DNA from: Henckelia pumila | Taxonomy: Eukaryota > Streptophyta > Magnoliopsida > Lamiales > Gesneriaceae | Assembly (NCBI RefSeq): GCF_033568475.1 | Contig: NC_133122.1 | Coordinates: 165,814,130 to 165,878,129 of the forward strand | Direction of reading: 5' to 3' | DNA: 64,000 bases | Shown: piece after piece, positions 34,312-46,555 of the stretch | Numbering within the stretch: the stretch's first letter is position 1 | Layout: every line of letters starts with the position of its first letter | The notes under the pieces: model-generated | Databases searched by the model: none | Seen by the model: the letters and a program-made list of their open reading frames with translations, nothing else | What the model was told of the DNA's origin: nothing | Position numbers and translations under genes: made by a program

Positions 34312-37300
34312 ATGCTCTCAGTAGTTCCTTGTTCAAATCCAAGAACCAAAACAGCACAACACATTGGGACCATGGTGTACCTCAGCGGAGCTACCACTCC
34401 ATTACCATTGCCCTGTTATCAACATACCGAAATGCCGAGCAGGCCCAGGCCCGACCCTCAAGCAAATGATCGCACGAAGAAGCTGAAGGAGAGAGAATCG
34501 CGAGAGGAAACAAACAGAAAGATTGGTTCCCAGAAGAGCATTTCAATCATTCTGAGGAGGGAGGCCACAAAAGAAGTCATTGAAAAGAAGAAAGGAGGTT
34601 CCAGGAAACTATTGCCCAGAACTGTTCTGGAAGCCCTTCACGAGCGCATCACCGCTTTGCGCTGGGAGTCGGCGCTTAAGGTATGTTTTTTTCCCCTCAG
34701 TTTCCGTCTGCGGCATTTTGATTTTATATGCGTTTTATGGTGTAAAGTTTCAAATAACTTTGGTGCCAAGGCTCGAGAGGAGGTTATATCAGTTTGCTTA
34801 GTTTGATATTGTTAAGCTTTTCTGGAGCGACCCAATTCAGTTCCTGGGTCAGCCAAGTGGATTCCTACCATGTTAATTTACATGATATTTCAACTATTTG
34901 TGGCAGATGATAGATTCCTGGAAGTTGAGCGAACTGATGTAATCTCTACCAGTTATGTCTCTTTAAGTTCTTGCGGTATTTACGCTATATTCTTCATTCA
35001 TTTTATTAAAGAAAATGGGATTAAAGAAATGAATCCTGAAGGAACAGACGAGTATTTTGGAAAAAGGACTACAGGGGGCCTTTCTTTTCATTTCTGACCC
35101 TCTTTCCGATTTTCTTTTCTTGAGCTCCAGCGAACCTGGAAAGGAATGATGAAAAAGAGATAAAAACTGAACTTACATGGAGTTTGGGTTGTCAAGGGAT
35201 TGTTACCTCCGTTGGTTGATAGCACTGTTTCTTGACAGAACTAGGTTGCATCTAATGTTTGCCGTTTATGATATGAAATGTTGGTATAGTTTCCATGCTT
35301 TGAGGTAATGTAGAACATATTAAACTTTTGTTCACATTAACCTTTTGTTAGCCGATCAATGGATCCCGATCAAACAACATTATCATAATTCCTGCTGTAG
35401 TAGCTGGAGTAGAAGATAGTTATTATTATTATTTTTTGGTATTTGGATGCCGGTGGGGTTAGATGACCGTGATAATTGAATATATAGGCTTCTTTTAGTT
35501 TCTAAGTCAAAGGGTCTCATGATTTTTTTTTTATTTTGATCAAAGGGTCTCAATATAAAGGTGGTTTGGCCTTTTCAAGAATGACTCATTTTTAAAAAAA
35601 ATGAAAACACAGAGCTCAACTATGATTGTGTTCACCTGGTTTGGAATCCGGACATCCAACTATGACTGTCCTCACCTGGTTTTGAAACTTGGGCATCCAA
35701 TTCCAGGTGATGAGAGACGATATTAGCACTAAACAACCACAGTTGATTATTAGTATTAAAAAATATACACACACTAAATTGAAAATCAGTCGACCAGTTT
35801 GCATGAAATGGAAATTAATCGACATCAGTCCACATGAACTACAAATCAGTCGAGATGAAGTGAAAATTAGTTGGCAGTCGAAATAAAGTGAAAATGAATC
35901 AAATACAGTCCACAAAAGTGAAAATTAGTCAAACTTAGCATGCTCAGTCGATATTAACTGAATATCAGTCGACATCAGTTGAAATGAACGGAAAATCAGT
36001 CGACCTCAGTCCACATTAACTAATATTCAGTCTTACATGAACTAAAAACAGTCGAAAACCAGTTCACATGAATTGGAAATCAGTCCATATGAACCAAAAA
36101 TCAATCAAAATTGGTCTATACATGACTTTATTAAAAAATATTCAACAAAAGAATGGAAAATATGCATGACATCGAATAAGAATTGGTTGTAAGAAAAAAT
36201 GCAGATATATGGGGAATAAGAAAAGGAAGAGACAGAAAACATGTATAAACACGCCACCTGATATTTTAAGTGATGGGTAACATAGTCTTTTTGGATAGAG
36301 ACCTACTTTTTGAAATAAAACCAAAAAGTAGATGGATGACATTTTTGTGCAATTTGTTGGCAATGGTCTCCGATTGTGATTCAGGAGGAGATGGAGAATA
36401 TTTGTGGCCTGCTTTTGAAGTGCTTGAAGATGAGTAGATGCTTAATAAATCAGTAGCTGATTTCTTACAAATTTCACAACAATTCTGATGGTTGTAGAAT
36501 AGATATTCTAGTTACGGTTATTTTGTAGCCTTGGAGGATATGATCGAGTATCATTATGTTCTGCAATTGCGAATTAAGGACTAAATGTGGTTTTCAGTTT
36601 GTAACATTCATTTGCACAATTGCATGATGTAGACATTGAAATTTAGACACCTTTTGATATGATTCTTGTAAGTATGAGAAACGCAAACACGAGTACATCA
36701 AACACGTGCCCTTGATTCCACAAACAACAAGAATTCATGCGGAAACATCCCTATCTTTTTTGATTCAAGATCGTATTCTCACCTCTAGAATCAAAAGATC
36801 TAGCAACAAGACTAACAAGATAACTTGGATTCATGCGGAAACTTCCTAGTTGGACTAGGTCTCCTTATACAAGATAACTTGGATTCTACACAATAACTTA
36901 TTAGATAGTTAATAACTCAAACAACTTTGGACTCAAAGACTTAAAATTTGAAATTTTAAAGACTCCAAACTGAAAATACTAGACTCCAAAAGATCTGATA
37001 TTCTTGGTCTTCATGTATTTTATCTTTTTGATTTTCTTGGACTTCCTGGACTTGAAATCTCGCCTATAATGCATACTTATACTAGAAAACCTATCTAAAG
37101 TAGTTATATGACTTTAAATATGATAAATCTTGGCCCATATCAAATACTAATAAAATAAGGCCTAAAATAAAACTAAATACATTAAATTGAGGCTCTTAAC
37201 ATAACAAAATATGACTTTAACTAAATTACATAAGAATCAAGCCAAATAATAAAATAACTTGAATTTCCAAGCATAATCTTTTGAGTTCTTTAATTTCTTC

Positions 37301-40203
37301 AAATTTTCAATCTCTCGATCTTCAATTTCCATCTATCATCTTCAATTCATAGGAATTAAGACTCTTGAAGTTTCCACCATTAATTTGATTGTTGGTCATA
37401 GTGAGGATCACATCATCTAATGACCTAACATGGAAAGGTTCTTTGATCTTTACAGATTCCTTGCCTGCTATTTCTCGTAGCAACTCTTAAAGAGAGGAAA
37501 TTATAGTACACTCAAGTATTTCGGTAACAAATTCATTGTGTGCATAATAAACATCTTTAATTTTAAAACGAGAAACGAAGAGAAGCTTGCTTAATTTGTT
37601 TGGGCTTTTGATTCAGCTCAAATTTGCATATATGAAACCTTTACGAGGTACTTTCTAAGTGGAAAAATATGATCTTGATTCTACATGAGTACAAAATGTG
37701 GGGGTATGTAAGGTATTAAGTCTTGTCTATACTCTATGGAATTAGTTGTTTAACTGTTGGGGTGAAGTAAGAGATTAGAGCTTACACGATTCAGTGTGCC
37801 CTAAATCCTGTTTTGGCCAACTTTGAATTTATCGGAAAAAAGGGACTTGAGAAGTTGCGGCATTGAAAATTGTACCATTCAAATAATAGTGTGACTTTGA
37901 TCGACGACAAAGTTGTTCAACCCAGTTTTTTCAATACCTTGAGTGATTTATTGATAGTACCATGACAATCTCTGTGGAAACCATTGGATTTTGAAACACA
38001 AAAATCTTGCGGGCATTGCAAGTCAACTTATGTATTTACCATTATTTTGTTCACTTTCATTTTAGAATACTAAATTGTTTTATTATTGTCTGACAAAATT
38101 TCCCTGCAAATTTCAAGTTATACTTCATCGTACTAAATTGAGAACATCTCTTCGGAGTGGCTGAAATGCCTATATGGACTATTCATAACCATGTTCAGTA
38201 AAATAAAAATTGATATGTTGTATTTGTCACTCTTTGGAATTCTATTTTTGATTCTTCGGAGCGAGTTTCAATCGGTCTCTGACATAATGATTCAGGTTTT
38301 TGATCTCCTTCGAGAGCAACTATGGTACAAGCCCAATTCTGGTTTATACATAAAGCTGATTGTCATGCTTGGCAAATGCAAGCAACCCGAGAAAGCTCAT
38401 ACATTATTTCAGGCAATGCTTAATGAAGGATGTGTTATGGATCGGGAAGCTTTCACTGCTCTTTTGTCTGCCTACAGCCGAAGTGGTCTCTTTAAGAAAG
38501 CATTTTCTATTCTTGAACAGATGAAGAACACACATGACTGTTCACCTGATGTCTTCACTTATTCAATTCTCATAAAGTCATGCCTTCAAGTCCATGATTT
38601 TTGTAAAGTTAAATTACTTCTTTCCGACATGGAAGTTGAGGGGATCAAACCCAACACAATCACATACAATACTCTCATTGATGCCTATGGAAAATCAAAA
38701 AAGTACACTTTGTTGTCCATTTACTACTTTATTCTCAATTTGGTTACACGGAAAAATAATACTTCAATCTAATTCAGTTACATGAAAATTTAAAAATTAT
38801 ATAAATATAAACTATGGTTCTCAATGATAAGTATATGATAACACTAAGACAATAGTGTACAATATGTTGGTTACATTTTTTAGGTTGGTTTTACTCATCA
38901 AATTGCATTTTACGACTTGTTAGGCTCAAAATTTTTCCCTGCATCCCTAGTTCTGTGTGGACGTCTGTGTCAAACATTCTAAATGTGGCGCCTTCGACCA
39001 AAGCATGGCTTAGTGATTTTGACTTACAATATTATCACTGGCTATAATTGAAATTCTAATGACAATTGCTTGGTTTTACAATTAACATTATAGTTAATGT
39101 CACATGTGCAATTATGATAATTGCTAATGGATTAATAGGAGGGAGATTAGTGGAGCTTCATATTTGCCTTTGTTAAGTGTGGTTGCCAATGGGTCAATAT
39201 TGACAAAATTGCGCTTAAACTATTGTGCAACTTAAAAAATTTGAGTTTTATGATTATGTCTTCTTGTACATGGTCGGTCCTACAAATTTTCAAAAGAACA
39301 CTTTTGCAACAATATTTTATGTGTAATGCATCTAGATTTCTCATTGTCTTATTTTCTGCAGCCTATAGAACTGAAAATGGTGGGATTTGGTTTCCTTTTT
39401 CCCTTGTTCTTTCTTGCTTTCTTTTATTTTTAATCCCAAAAAGTTATAAAATTGTTTTTGTTACCAGATGGTTTGTTTTTTACTTATAGCATTAAGAAGA
39501 TTTTGCATCTTCTGTTCCTTGTAGGTTTGCCGAGATGGAATCATTACTCACGCAAATGCTAAGGCAACAAGAGTGTGAACCTGATGTATGGACCATGAAT
39601 TCGACACTGCGTGCTTTTGGTGGTAGTGGTCAGATTGAAATGATGGAGAAATGTTACGAGAAGTTTCAAAGTGCTGGCATTGAACCCAACATCAAAACGT
39701 TTAACATACTCCTTGATTCTTATGGGAAAACTGGAAACTATGACAAAATGGGAGCCGTAATGGAATACATGCAAATATATCACTTTTCATGGACCCTCGT
39801 CACTTACAATATCATCATAGATGCATTTGGGAAAGCAGGGGATATAAAACAGATGGAATTTTTGTTTAGGCTGATGCAGTCTGAGAGAATAAAACCAAAT
39901 TGTGTTACACTTTGTTCACTTGTTAGAGCTTATGGGCTGACCGGTAATGCTGAAAAAATTGCAGCCGTTCTGAGATTTGTTGAGAATTCAGATGTTACTC
40001 TTGATACAGTGTTTTTCAACTGTTTAGTGGATGCTTATGGCATGATGGGTTGCCTTGCAGAGATGAAAGATGTGCTTGAGATGATGAGAAGGAGAGGTTG
40101 TATACCTGATAAAATCACATATAGAACCATGATAAAAGCATATTCAATTGGTGGCATGTCAACCTATGCCAAGAAGCTCCAAAGTGAACTTGCTTTATTA
40201 TAG
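34312..40203 (+). CDS. P-class pentatricopeptide repeat protein, three exons
   Basis: Exons are 34312-34680, 38296-38702 and 39525-40203, joined by GT-AG introns of 3615 and 822 bp, giving 484 residues. The first junction is phase 0 and the second splits a Lys codon. The N-terminal 120 residues are basic and repeat-free, compatible with an organelle transit peptide. The rest is about ten PPR repeats of 35-36 residues ending in P-D or P-N (such as VTYNIIIDAFGKAGDIKQM). No E, DYW or SMR domain is visible, so it is P class: a predicted organellar RNA-binding protein. It resembles, from memory, the Arabidopsis At3g53170/At5g48730 type. An in-frame ATG at 34243 would add 23 residues; I chose 34312. 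It looks intact. Confidence 0.88.
34681..38295 (+). other. Intron 1 of the PPR gene
   Basis: The donor GTATGT follows the codon for Lys123 and the acceptor TTCAG precedes VFDLLREQ. The 3.6-kb intron contains a short tandem duplication (35617-35705) and a degenerate minisatellite (about 35780-36115). It also holds an AT-rich, repeat-like stretch (36650-38000) with no coding signal I can identify. It is long for a plant PPR intron and probably enlarged by insertions. Confidence 0.8.
35780..36115 (+). repeat. Degenerate minisatellite in PPR intron 1
   Basis: About eleven imperfect units built from AAAATCAGTCGACATCAGT followed by CCACATGAACTG-type sequence, roughly 31 bp each, with CAGTCGA as the best conserved core. 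Confidence 0.7.
38703..39524 (+). other. Intron 2 of the PPR gene
   Basis: The donor GTACAC at 38703 is weak, the acceptor TTGTAG ends at 39524, and the body is AT-rich. I see nothing else in it. The splice restores the frame into FAEMESLLTQM. Confidence 0.75.
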
Positions 40204-40594
40204 ATTATTTCCATTAAAAAGGAAAAAAATCGTGAATATATCCATTAATATAACATATTGAGTTGGTATCATGGATATTTATGCACTTTCATGATGCTTA
40301 TAGTGCTGTTTTTGTGTAATAATCCTTGTTAATCTTTATGTTACATGTGTCACCTGTTATCTTATCTTAATTACTTGCTATCGACTCCCATATACTACTC
40401 TGAGTTGGATGTACGATATCGTTTTTTTCATATTAATGCTGGTTTACAGAAGTTGCTATTAACATTATCAGTAAACCTATGTTGGTTTTCCTCTGGGCAT
40501 TGTGAACTCGGAGGTCTAGGGATGTTTTGCTTACCTTGTCTGCTTTTGTTTTATATCTCATTGCGCATAGCTTTTCTTCAGAGGAAATTTAGTT

Positions 40595-40661
40595 AGTGTT
40601 TGGGAGAGCATTTTGTAAAGGAAAAGCTGAGAAGTGTTTTCTAGATGCTCTCCCAAACACT
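40595..40661. mobile_element. 67-bp hairpin MITE-like element
   Basis: Perfect 16-bp terminal inverted repeats AGTGTTTGGGAGAGCA / TGCTCTCCCAAACACT enclose 35 bp. Ends of the AGTGTTTGG type are common in hAT-like MITEs of plants. A related right end (AAGCTCTTCCAAACACT) is at about 50103. No clear target duplication was seen. Confidence 0.6.
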
Positions 40662-40961
40662 ACCTTAGAGGTGTCTGATTTAGCTTATAAACCACTTTAG
40701 GAGTTTGAAAGATTGTTAGTTCCCAAAATTTGTTTAATACAAAATTTTTGAAAGAGATTACAAAATGTCAAATTAAGTTGTTTGGCAACATAAATTTTAT
40801 TTTCCAGTTGTTTTCGGTAATTGTTTTAATGCTTTCAGTCTCTAGCTTATTGGGAGAATCATCTGTAGAGTGGAATGCAGGGCTTCTGGACACCGCTAAA
40901 CATATATAAGCTATGAATGTGGTGCAAAAAGCTTCTGAAAACATTGTCTTTTGTGGCTTCC

Positions 40962-41250
40962 GGAGATATCCTTGCCTTAAGGGATTATATTTTTACAAGT
41001 CATCAGGATGGCAAAATAAGAATTTGGAGATTCTTTGGGGGAGAAACGAATATACTATAGAGTGTGAAGGGGACCGTAAACTTGCCAACATCCTAGGATT
41101 TTCTCACAAAGAACCATCATATATTGAGGGTTGAAAGGATACCCAATTCTGCTATGGGTGAATATTTGGTGGTCAGCCGTTTACAAAAAACTAGTAGAAA
41201 GCACTGGGTGAAAAAACGCTGATGCAGTCGAAACGGTTGTAAGTTTTACG
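40962..41250 (+). pseudogene. Fragment of a WD40-repeat protein gene
   Basis: From 40962 the frame reads GDILALRDYIFTSHQDGKIRIWR, a WD40 blade with the usual H-x-DG-x-I-x-x-W pattern. About 180 bp further on, a piece resembling DAVETVV in a blade start can be read. The remainder has stops and no second full blade. The closest family I can think of is the plant JINGUBANG-like WD40 proteins, but only about 30 residues support this. No start, promoter or full length is present. Confidence 0.4.
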
Positions 41251-42214
41251 GATGAATATAGATAAACAATTTATTCATATCTCAATCAATAGCAAATATA
41301 GTCACATAGTTTTAACCAACCATAACTTTTCAATCCTTTCTTTACTTGATTGTCAGTTCATTTTCTTTTTGATATGGTCTTCACTTTTTCTTTTTATTAT
41401 TCTTCTTTTAAAATTTTCAATGCTCATCATCTTCGATTTTTCCATGGGGTCTCTGTATCGTCAAATTTGTTGTTGATTCTTCTCTTCGGCAATTGAACTT
41501 GTTTTTTGCTTATAGACTTTTTTGTATGTTTATTGGAGTCGTCGGTGCTCTGGCTCTTTCCTCTTTTTTATTTCCACACCTTGGACTATCATGGACAACA
41601 AGTCATTTTTGTTTGTAACCGATTTCTCTAATTTTAAAAGAAACTTGTGTGGTTCTTTTCTTGGTTCTCTAAGGCTTTCTTCGTATAACATAGTTTTTTT
41701 CCCCAGGATTAGTAGGTGGAGTTCTGTTATTTTACTTCTCTTGTTAGAATAGGAAATTTAAATAAATATTTTACCTTACTACTTGATGTAATAAACTCGA
41801 GCAGCATATAAAAGATTCAACAACTTCTTCAATCAATGTCATTCAAGCAGTTAGATTTGCGTCCTCGATTACAATTGAAAATCTTTTATCTCTGATAAGA
41901 GAGATTTTAAATTTGGATAGTGTATGCTATAAAACTTTTTAAAAAATATTATTCTTTTTAAAAAAAATCTAAACATGGTTACCATGAGTTGAGCTATCAA
42001 ACAGGCTAACTCATGGAGGGACGGGCTCCAAGGTGGGTTGAGGGTTAGGCGGGCCGTTCTAAAAAAAAATTAACAAATATGAAAATCCTTATGATTAATT
42101 AAAATTTTTATTTCAAATATTTATAAAAAAAAAATCAATAAAATTCCTAATTATTGATTTCACGCTTGTATTTATACTAAGCAATTAATGTAAAAAAAAA
42201 AAATTCACAACTTT
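41251..42214. other. AT-rich stretch without recognisable genes
   Basis: The open frames here are short and of low complexity. No domain, repeat structure or splice pattern was recognised. Confidence 0.5.
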
Positions 42215-44916
42215 TTGAGTGTGATCAGTCCAGCAACAATGTGCATTGGAAGTGTGGGTCGATTAATGAGCATTGGGGGGAATACAATGAACAGTTGGTG
42301 GATGAGGATTTGCTGTTTGCAGGTGCTGTTGGGTGATATTGGTGGGAGTAATAATGCTATTGGAAAAGTTTACGCCGTTGTGGGGATGGAGGAAAGTTCC
42401 GAGGCCAGGATTGCAGTTGGGAAGTATGGTTATGCTTGGATTGCAAGGAGTGTTTTGGAGGAGGAAGCTGTGAAGAAGCTAGCCTAGATTTTTTGTGAAA
42501 GTATTGGCAAATGGTGGAAAAGCCCATGGGGGCAGATAGGAGGATTGTGCTTTCTTTCAATTTGCTAAATTCTGAACCAAGCAGTTGGATTTATGACTGG
42601 TAAAAGAGTCTGCTTAGTGTCATCTTTCGTGATTATCATTCAGATGCTGGTAAAAATTTTCAATTGTCTTACTACAGTTTCTTCGTTTTTATGATGAAGC
42701 TATTTATGGATATTGTTCATTAAAATTATGTTTTCGCACAATTCTGATAATGTGTCCAATTGATTTTATAGATTCATCCCTGTGCTATATATTCAACCTT
42801 TCTTCCCAAAGACATTTGCTATGTGATGATAACGTATTTGGGGGAACGTTACAAACAGATATGCGACGGTGTCATGGGAATGGTCCATAGTCTAGTTTTA
42901 GTTGCATTCTTCTATGAATTTATCTTGTTTAATAGGGATTTCCAAGATGCTCACGTGAATATCTTGTCTCCTATAATTGAGGCTTTGAAGCCTCCGGCAG
43001 ATGTTAAAGTGGAAAGTCAGGTCGTTCTCATGCTTTTTTCTTTTTCTTTCGACATTGCGTCATTTCATTAATCTTTTAAATGAAGCTTATGGAATCTGTA
43101 TAGCTTACATGTGTTTCTATTGATATTGTTGAACACAACTCTTTCCCTCAATCTGTCATTCTTGTCAGACATGCAGGTCTTATACCACATTCCGAAGTCT
43201 TCCTTTTTGTATTGAGATGAACAGTTGGGCAGTTATATTTTCAGTGCGAAAGATCTTCAGTTCTTTGTATGTTCATTCAAAACTTTCTTATGTGAAAAGC
43301 TTCCTGGAATAAACATCGTAAGTGATTAATAAATGAACTTTAACTAGTAGGTAAGTTGGATTTGCTTTAAGTCCGTTGGTTTCTGCACCGTCATTTCTGT
43401 GTTGTGAGTCATTCTTGATACTGTCGATATGTAGGTAAATTCAAACGAGTGGCATTTGGATACATCAGTTGCAGCTGGCGGGCATTAAAACATCTTGCAG
43501 TTTGTGGTGTATAATCTTTATTCATTATCTTTCGTGATATCTCGTGTTCTGTTTTCTGTAGAAACTATTCTCCTGTCTAAGCTGTCTTTTATCATACTCT
43601 GCATTTCAGTGTGGAAGCAACTCAAATGTTCAATCCCCTAGTTATTTTGTAAAACAATTAAGAAACTAAAAAATCAGCAGCAAGAAAATGTGCCTTTTAG
43701 AACTTCAGATTATTCTCTTTAAGAAATAAAACAATTTTCAATGTTTTGCGCAAACACAAAACTGATTCTAAGATAAGCACATAAAAAGGCCCCCGCTTGA
43801 TGGTACTTATTTATTCTTGTATCCTAACTCAATCTAGTGGGTTTACATTGTGAATTATTATTGTGTGATCTTCTCTGGAGTCTATTGAATAATTGCTATT
43901 TGCTTTTGGTTCTTACACCAGATATGTACCATCTGCATCAGAGTGTCCACTTCTGTTGCAGCTACAAATGGATAAATTTCCATGACAAATGGCTTTATAT
44001 CTCCAGTGAGTTGAACTTTTACTTCACTGTTTATCTTTTATGTTTTGTCTAGCACAGAATCTCAGCTCTTAAAATGTCAACATGTAGATGTGGGGAAGTG
44101 TTTTAGTTTGGAACCCTCCAGGTTGTTTGAATGATACAAATATAGCACCACATGGCAGATATAAAATATCACCTGAGGTCAGTAGTCTTTATTTGCGAGG
44201 ACTCATGAATTAAATGAAGTTGTTTATCATTGTTTGATTTTCCTCTTCATGTTATTGAACAATAAATAACTATGGATAATCTAATCCTTGTAAGGCATGC
44301 TGACTAGATAGCTGTGTTTTCATATCATATTTACTTCAATTTTTGATACAAATGTCTAGATCAAGTACAAGGTGTGAAATATAACTTGTGTACATTCGGA
44401 AGCAGGATTTGAGGAAAATTTTTGAAGTGTTAATTGGGCAGTTGCGGCAACTCTTTGGTGATACATCAGGGCATTACAAATTTTGGCTAGTGAAAGGGGT
44501 TTTACGGAATGGTGAGAAAACAAGTCTGTTGATGGATAAAATGGTGGTAGAAGTTGTTTGATTTTATGCTTAATATGCTTTTTTGTCTATTGGTGCTTAA
44601 AACACACATAAGAAATGAAGAATCAATATCCTTGATTCACATACTAGAAAAGAATTTTCTTCAGCTTTATGGTGTCGGTCAAAAGACAACCAATGGAAAA
44701 TGGATTGTTTTTTTGCGATTTAGATTAGATGCCTCATCGTAAATTTATATTATACTTGATACAATAAAAATTTACATTTGGAATTTTTTTTCAAGGTTTT
44801 GTTTAATGGGCAACCAAGTTCTAATGTTTAATAAAAAATTTTGACTTTGATGTATAGCTTTTAAATTGTTGATTGATTGGGATTTATTTGTCTATCTAGA
44901 GGTGAAACTTAAAACT

Positions 44917-45150
44917 TCTTCAATTAAGCTTATGAAAATAACTTGTGTGCTCAAAGATAGAATCAAATACTTGTATGATCTCGTAAGTTGTTAGAATCTT
45001 TTGGGAAAAAATTAAAGCTTAATCAAGTTATCTGGAGGCAGTGAACGAAAGTAACTTAGAGCTTCTTCATTTAAGCTTATAAACTAGAACTTGTGTGCTC
45101 AAAAGTCTTATCAAATACTTATTAGAACTCAGACTGCTGGAACATATTAG
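44917..45150 (+). repeat. Diverged tandem duplication inside the PIG-S relic
   Basis: Two units of roughly 90 bp, at about 44917 and 45063, share AAGCTTATxAAxxxxAACTTGTGTGCTCAAA and ATCAAATACTT. They lie in the long intron between the exons at 44406 and 45912. Confidence 0.5.
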
Positions 45151-45420
45151 AAAATATTTTTTATTTTTTATTTTGAAAAGGTATTAGAAAATATTAAAAT
45201 CACATGAAGTGTGCGTTAGCAAAAACAGGCTGTTCAAATTATTGTAATTTTGAACAGCTATTGCAATTTTCTTACTGGAAAAAGAATTTTAGGATTGCAA
45301 TTACTCCTGAAGGAGCTTCTGATACACACTCACATATACGTTCTAGTGTTCCCGTTTCTTCATTTTAGAATATCACCTCAATCTCTGTTTTCCTTATGCT
45401 GATCTCTTAAGATAACTATG

Positions 45421-45469
45421 ATTGTGTGTGTGTGTGTGTGTGTGTTTTTTTTTTAAATATATATATATA
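45421..45469. repeat. Microsatellite (GT)n-T-(AT)n
   Basis: About eleven GT units, then a T run and about seven AT units, in the same intron of the PIG-S relic. Confidence 0.9.
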
Positions 45470-46555
45470 TTCTTCTCCACCAAAGCAAAATTGCATTTCT
45501 TCTTATTTCCTTTCATTATCCTTTGTCTTTTATTCTTCTCTAGCCAGCTTGCCAACTCACACTGATTCGCTAGTGGAACAAAAATAGTGGGTACTGGGGA
45601 TAGGGAGGACTGGTGAAATTTCATTATCATGACATAGGTGCCACAATAATTTTGTTGGTCAAACTATTCAATGGTTTTAACTGTAGCTTTCAACCATCGG
45701 AGAGACATGTTTTGTATCAGAAGCTCTTTACTAAACCAAGGGATTCTACATTTAAGTTCCTTCGTGGCATGAATGAGCTCAACCAAATGCCTAAACATTT
45801 AACTATTTATCCTTTTTGATGCACATATTTTTTACATCAATGTCTGTTGGATGTTTGATTGCTACGGTGCCTCTTTGGACACTGTTGGCTTCTGTATGTT
45901 TTGTAATTCAGGGAATTGGATGTGTTGTCTCGGCAACACACTTGTTTTAATCTTCTTTAATGCTGCACAACTCTTGGCTCACTTTCTCGATTGGTGTGTC
46001 ATCTGCTTTTAACTTTCAAATTTTAATTTAAGCAATACGATATAACCAGTTTAAATGTGCAGGTGCAGTCGCTTCTGAGAATGATCAGTAAGGATGAAAT
46101 AGGAAAACAGGTGAGTGTACCTTAGCATGTTTCCGAGATAGGGATCATATTAATTCATCTCAAGATTCATTAGTTAAGAAACTGATTTTTGGTTCCCTTC
46201 TGAGGCTGATTGATTAATCTAGTACTATTCCAGTTTATATTTGGGTCGTGGTTGTATAATCATTGGAGTTCATTCATTTTACATGAGCAGGTGAAGTTTT
46301 CCCCTGAAGCTGCAAAGTTGATCTTAAGCATTGTGTCACATGGAGCTTGTGATGCTTCAGCTGGTGTGAATTTATAGTCGGTGATGTAGTGAAGAAACAT
46401 CTTTTTCCGTTTTGTTACACATCCGTTCTTTTGTCTATCAGTATCCTCGATAGTGGCAAATCTTTTGCAGAAGATGCATTCTATCACCCGTCTATGATGT
46501 CTGTGAGCTACTATTCATTTGAGCATTGCTTTGTTGTCTATTCGGTTCGTTCCGT

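Larger units (their letters stand above)
42262..46555 (+). pseudogene. Decayed duplicate of the GPI-transamidase subunit PIG-S gene
   Basis: At least ten exons in order match PIG-S, a subunit of the ER complex that attaches GPI anchors to proteins. Recognised exons are: to 42599 (ends RIVLSFNLLNSEPSSWIYD), 42936-43020, 43177-43266, 43435-43508, 43922-44005, 44088-44177, 44406-44511, 45912-45993, 46063-46110, 46291 onward and about 46450-46555 (FAEDAFYHPSMMSVSYYSFE). Nearly all junctions keep GT-AG and the right phase, so this is a genomic duplicate, not a retrocopy. It is dead: in-frame stops at 43213-43215 (TGA), 43486-43488 (TAA) and 45958-45960 (TAA), a frame change in the first exon, one near 43980, and a one-base loss in 44406-44511. 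The N-terminal membrane anchor and the C-terminal transmembrane end are missing. Family identity is from memory of PIG-S sequences but rests on many collinear matches. Confidence 0.88.

Noticed and set aside
38191..38295. Extension of the PPR exon 2 frame upstream of 38296
   Set aside because: It is open by chance; the acceptor CAG at 38293-38295 joins exon 1 in phase and the extension has no PPR-like residues.
42823..43071. Open frame starting at 42823 as a separate small gene
   Set aside because: Only its 42936-43020 part is meaningful and is a PIG-S relic exon with proper splice sites; the rest is intron.
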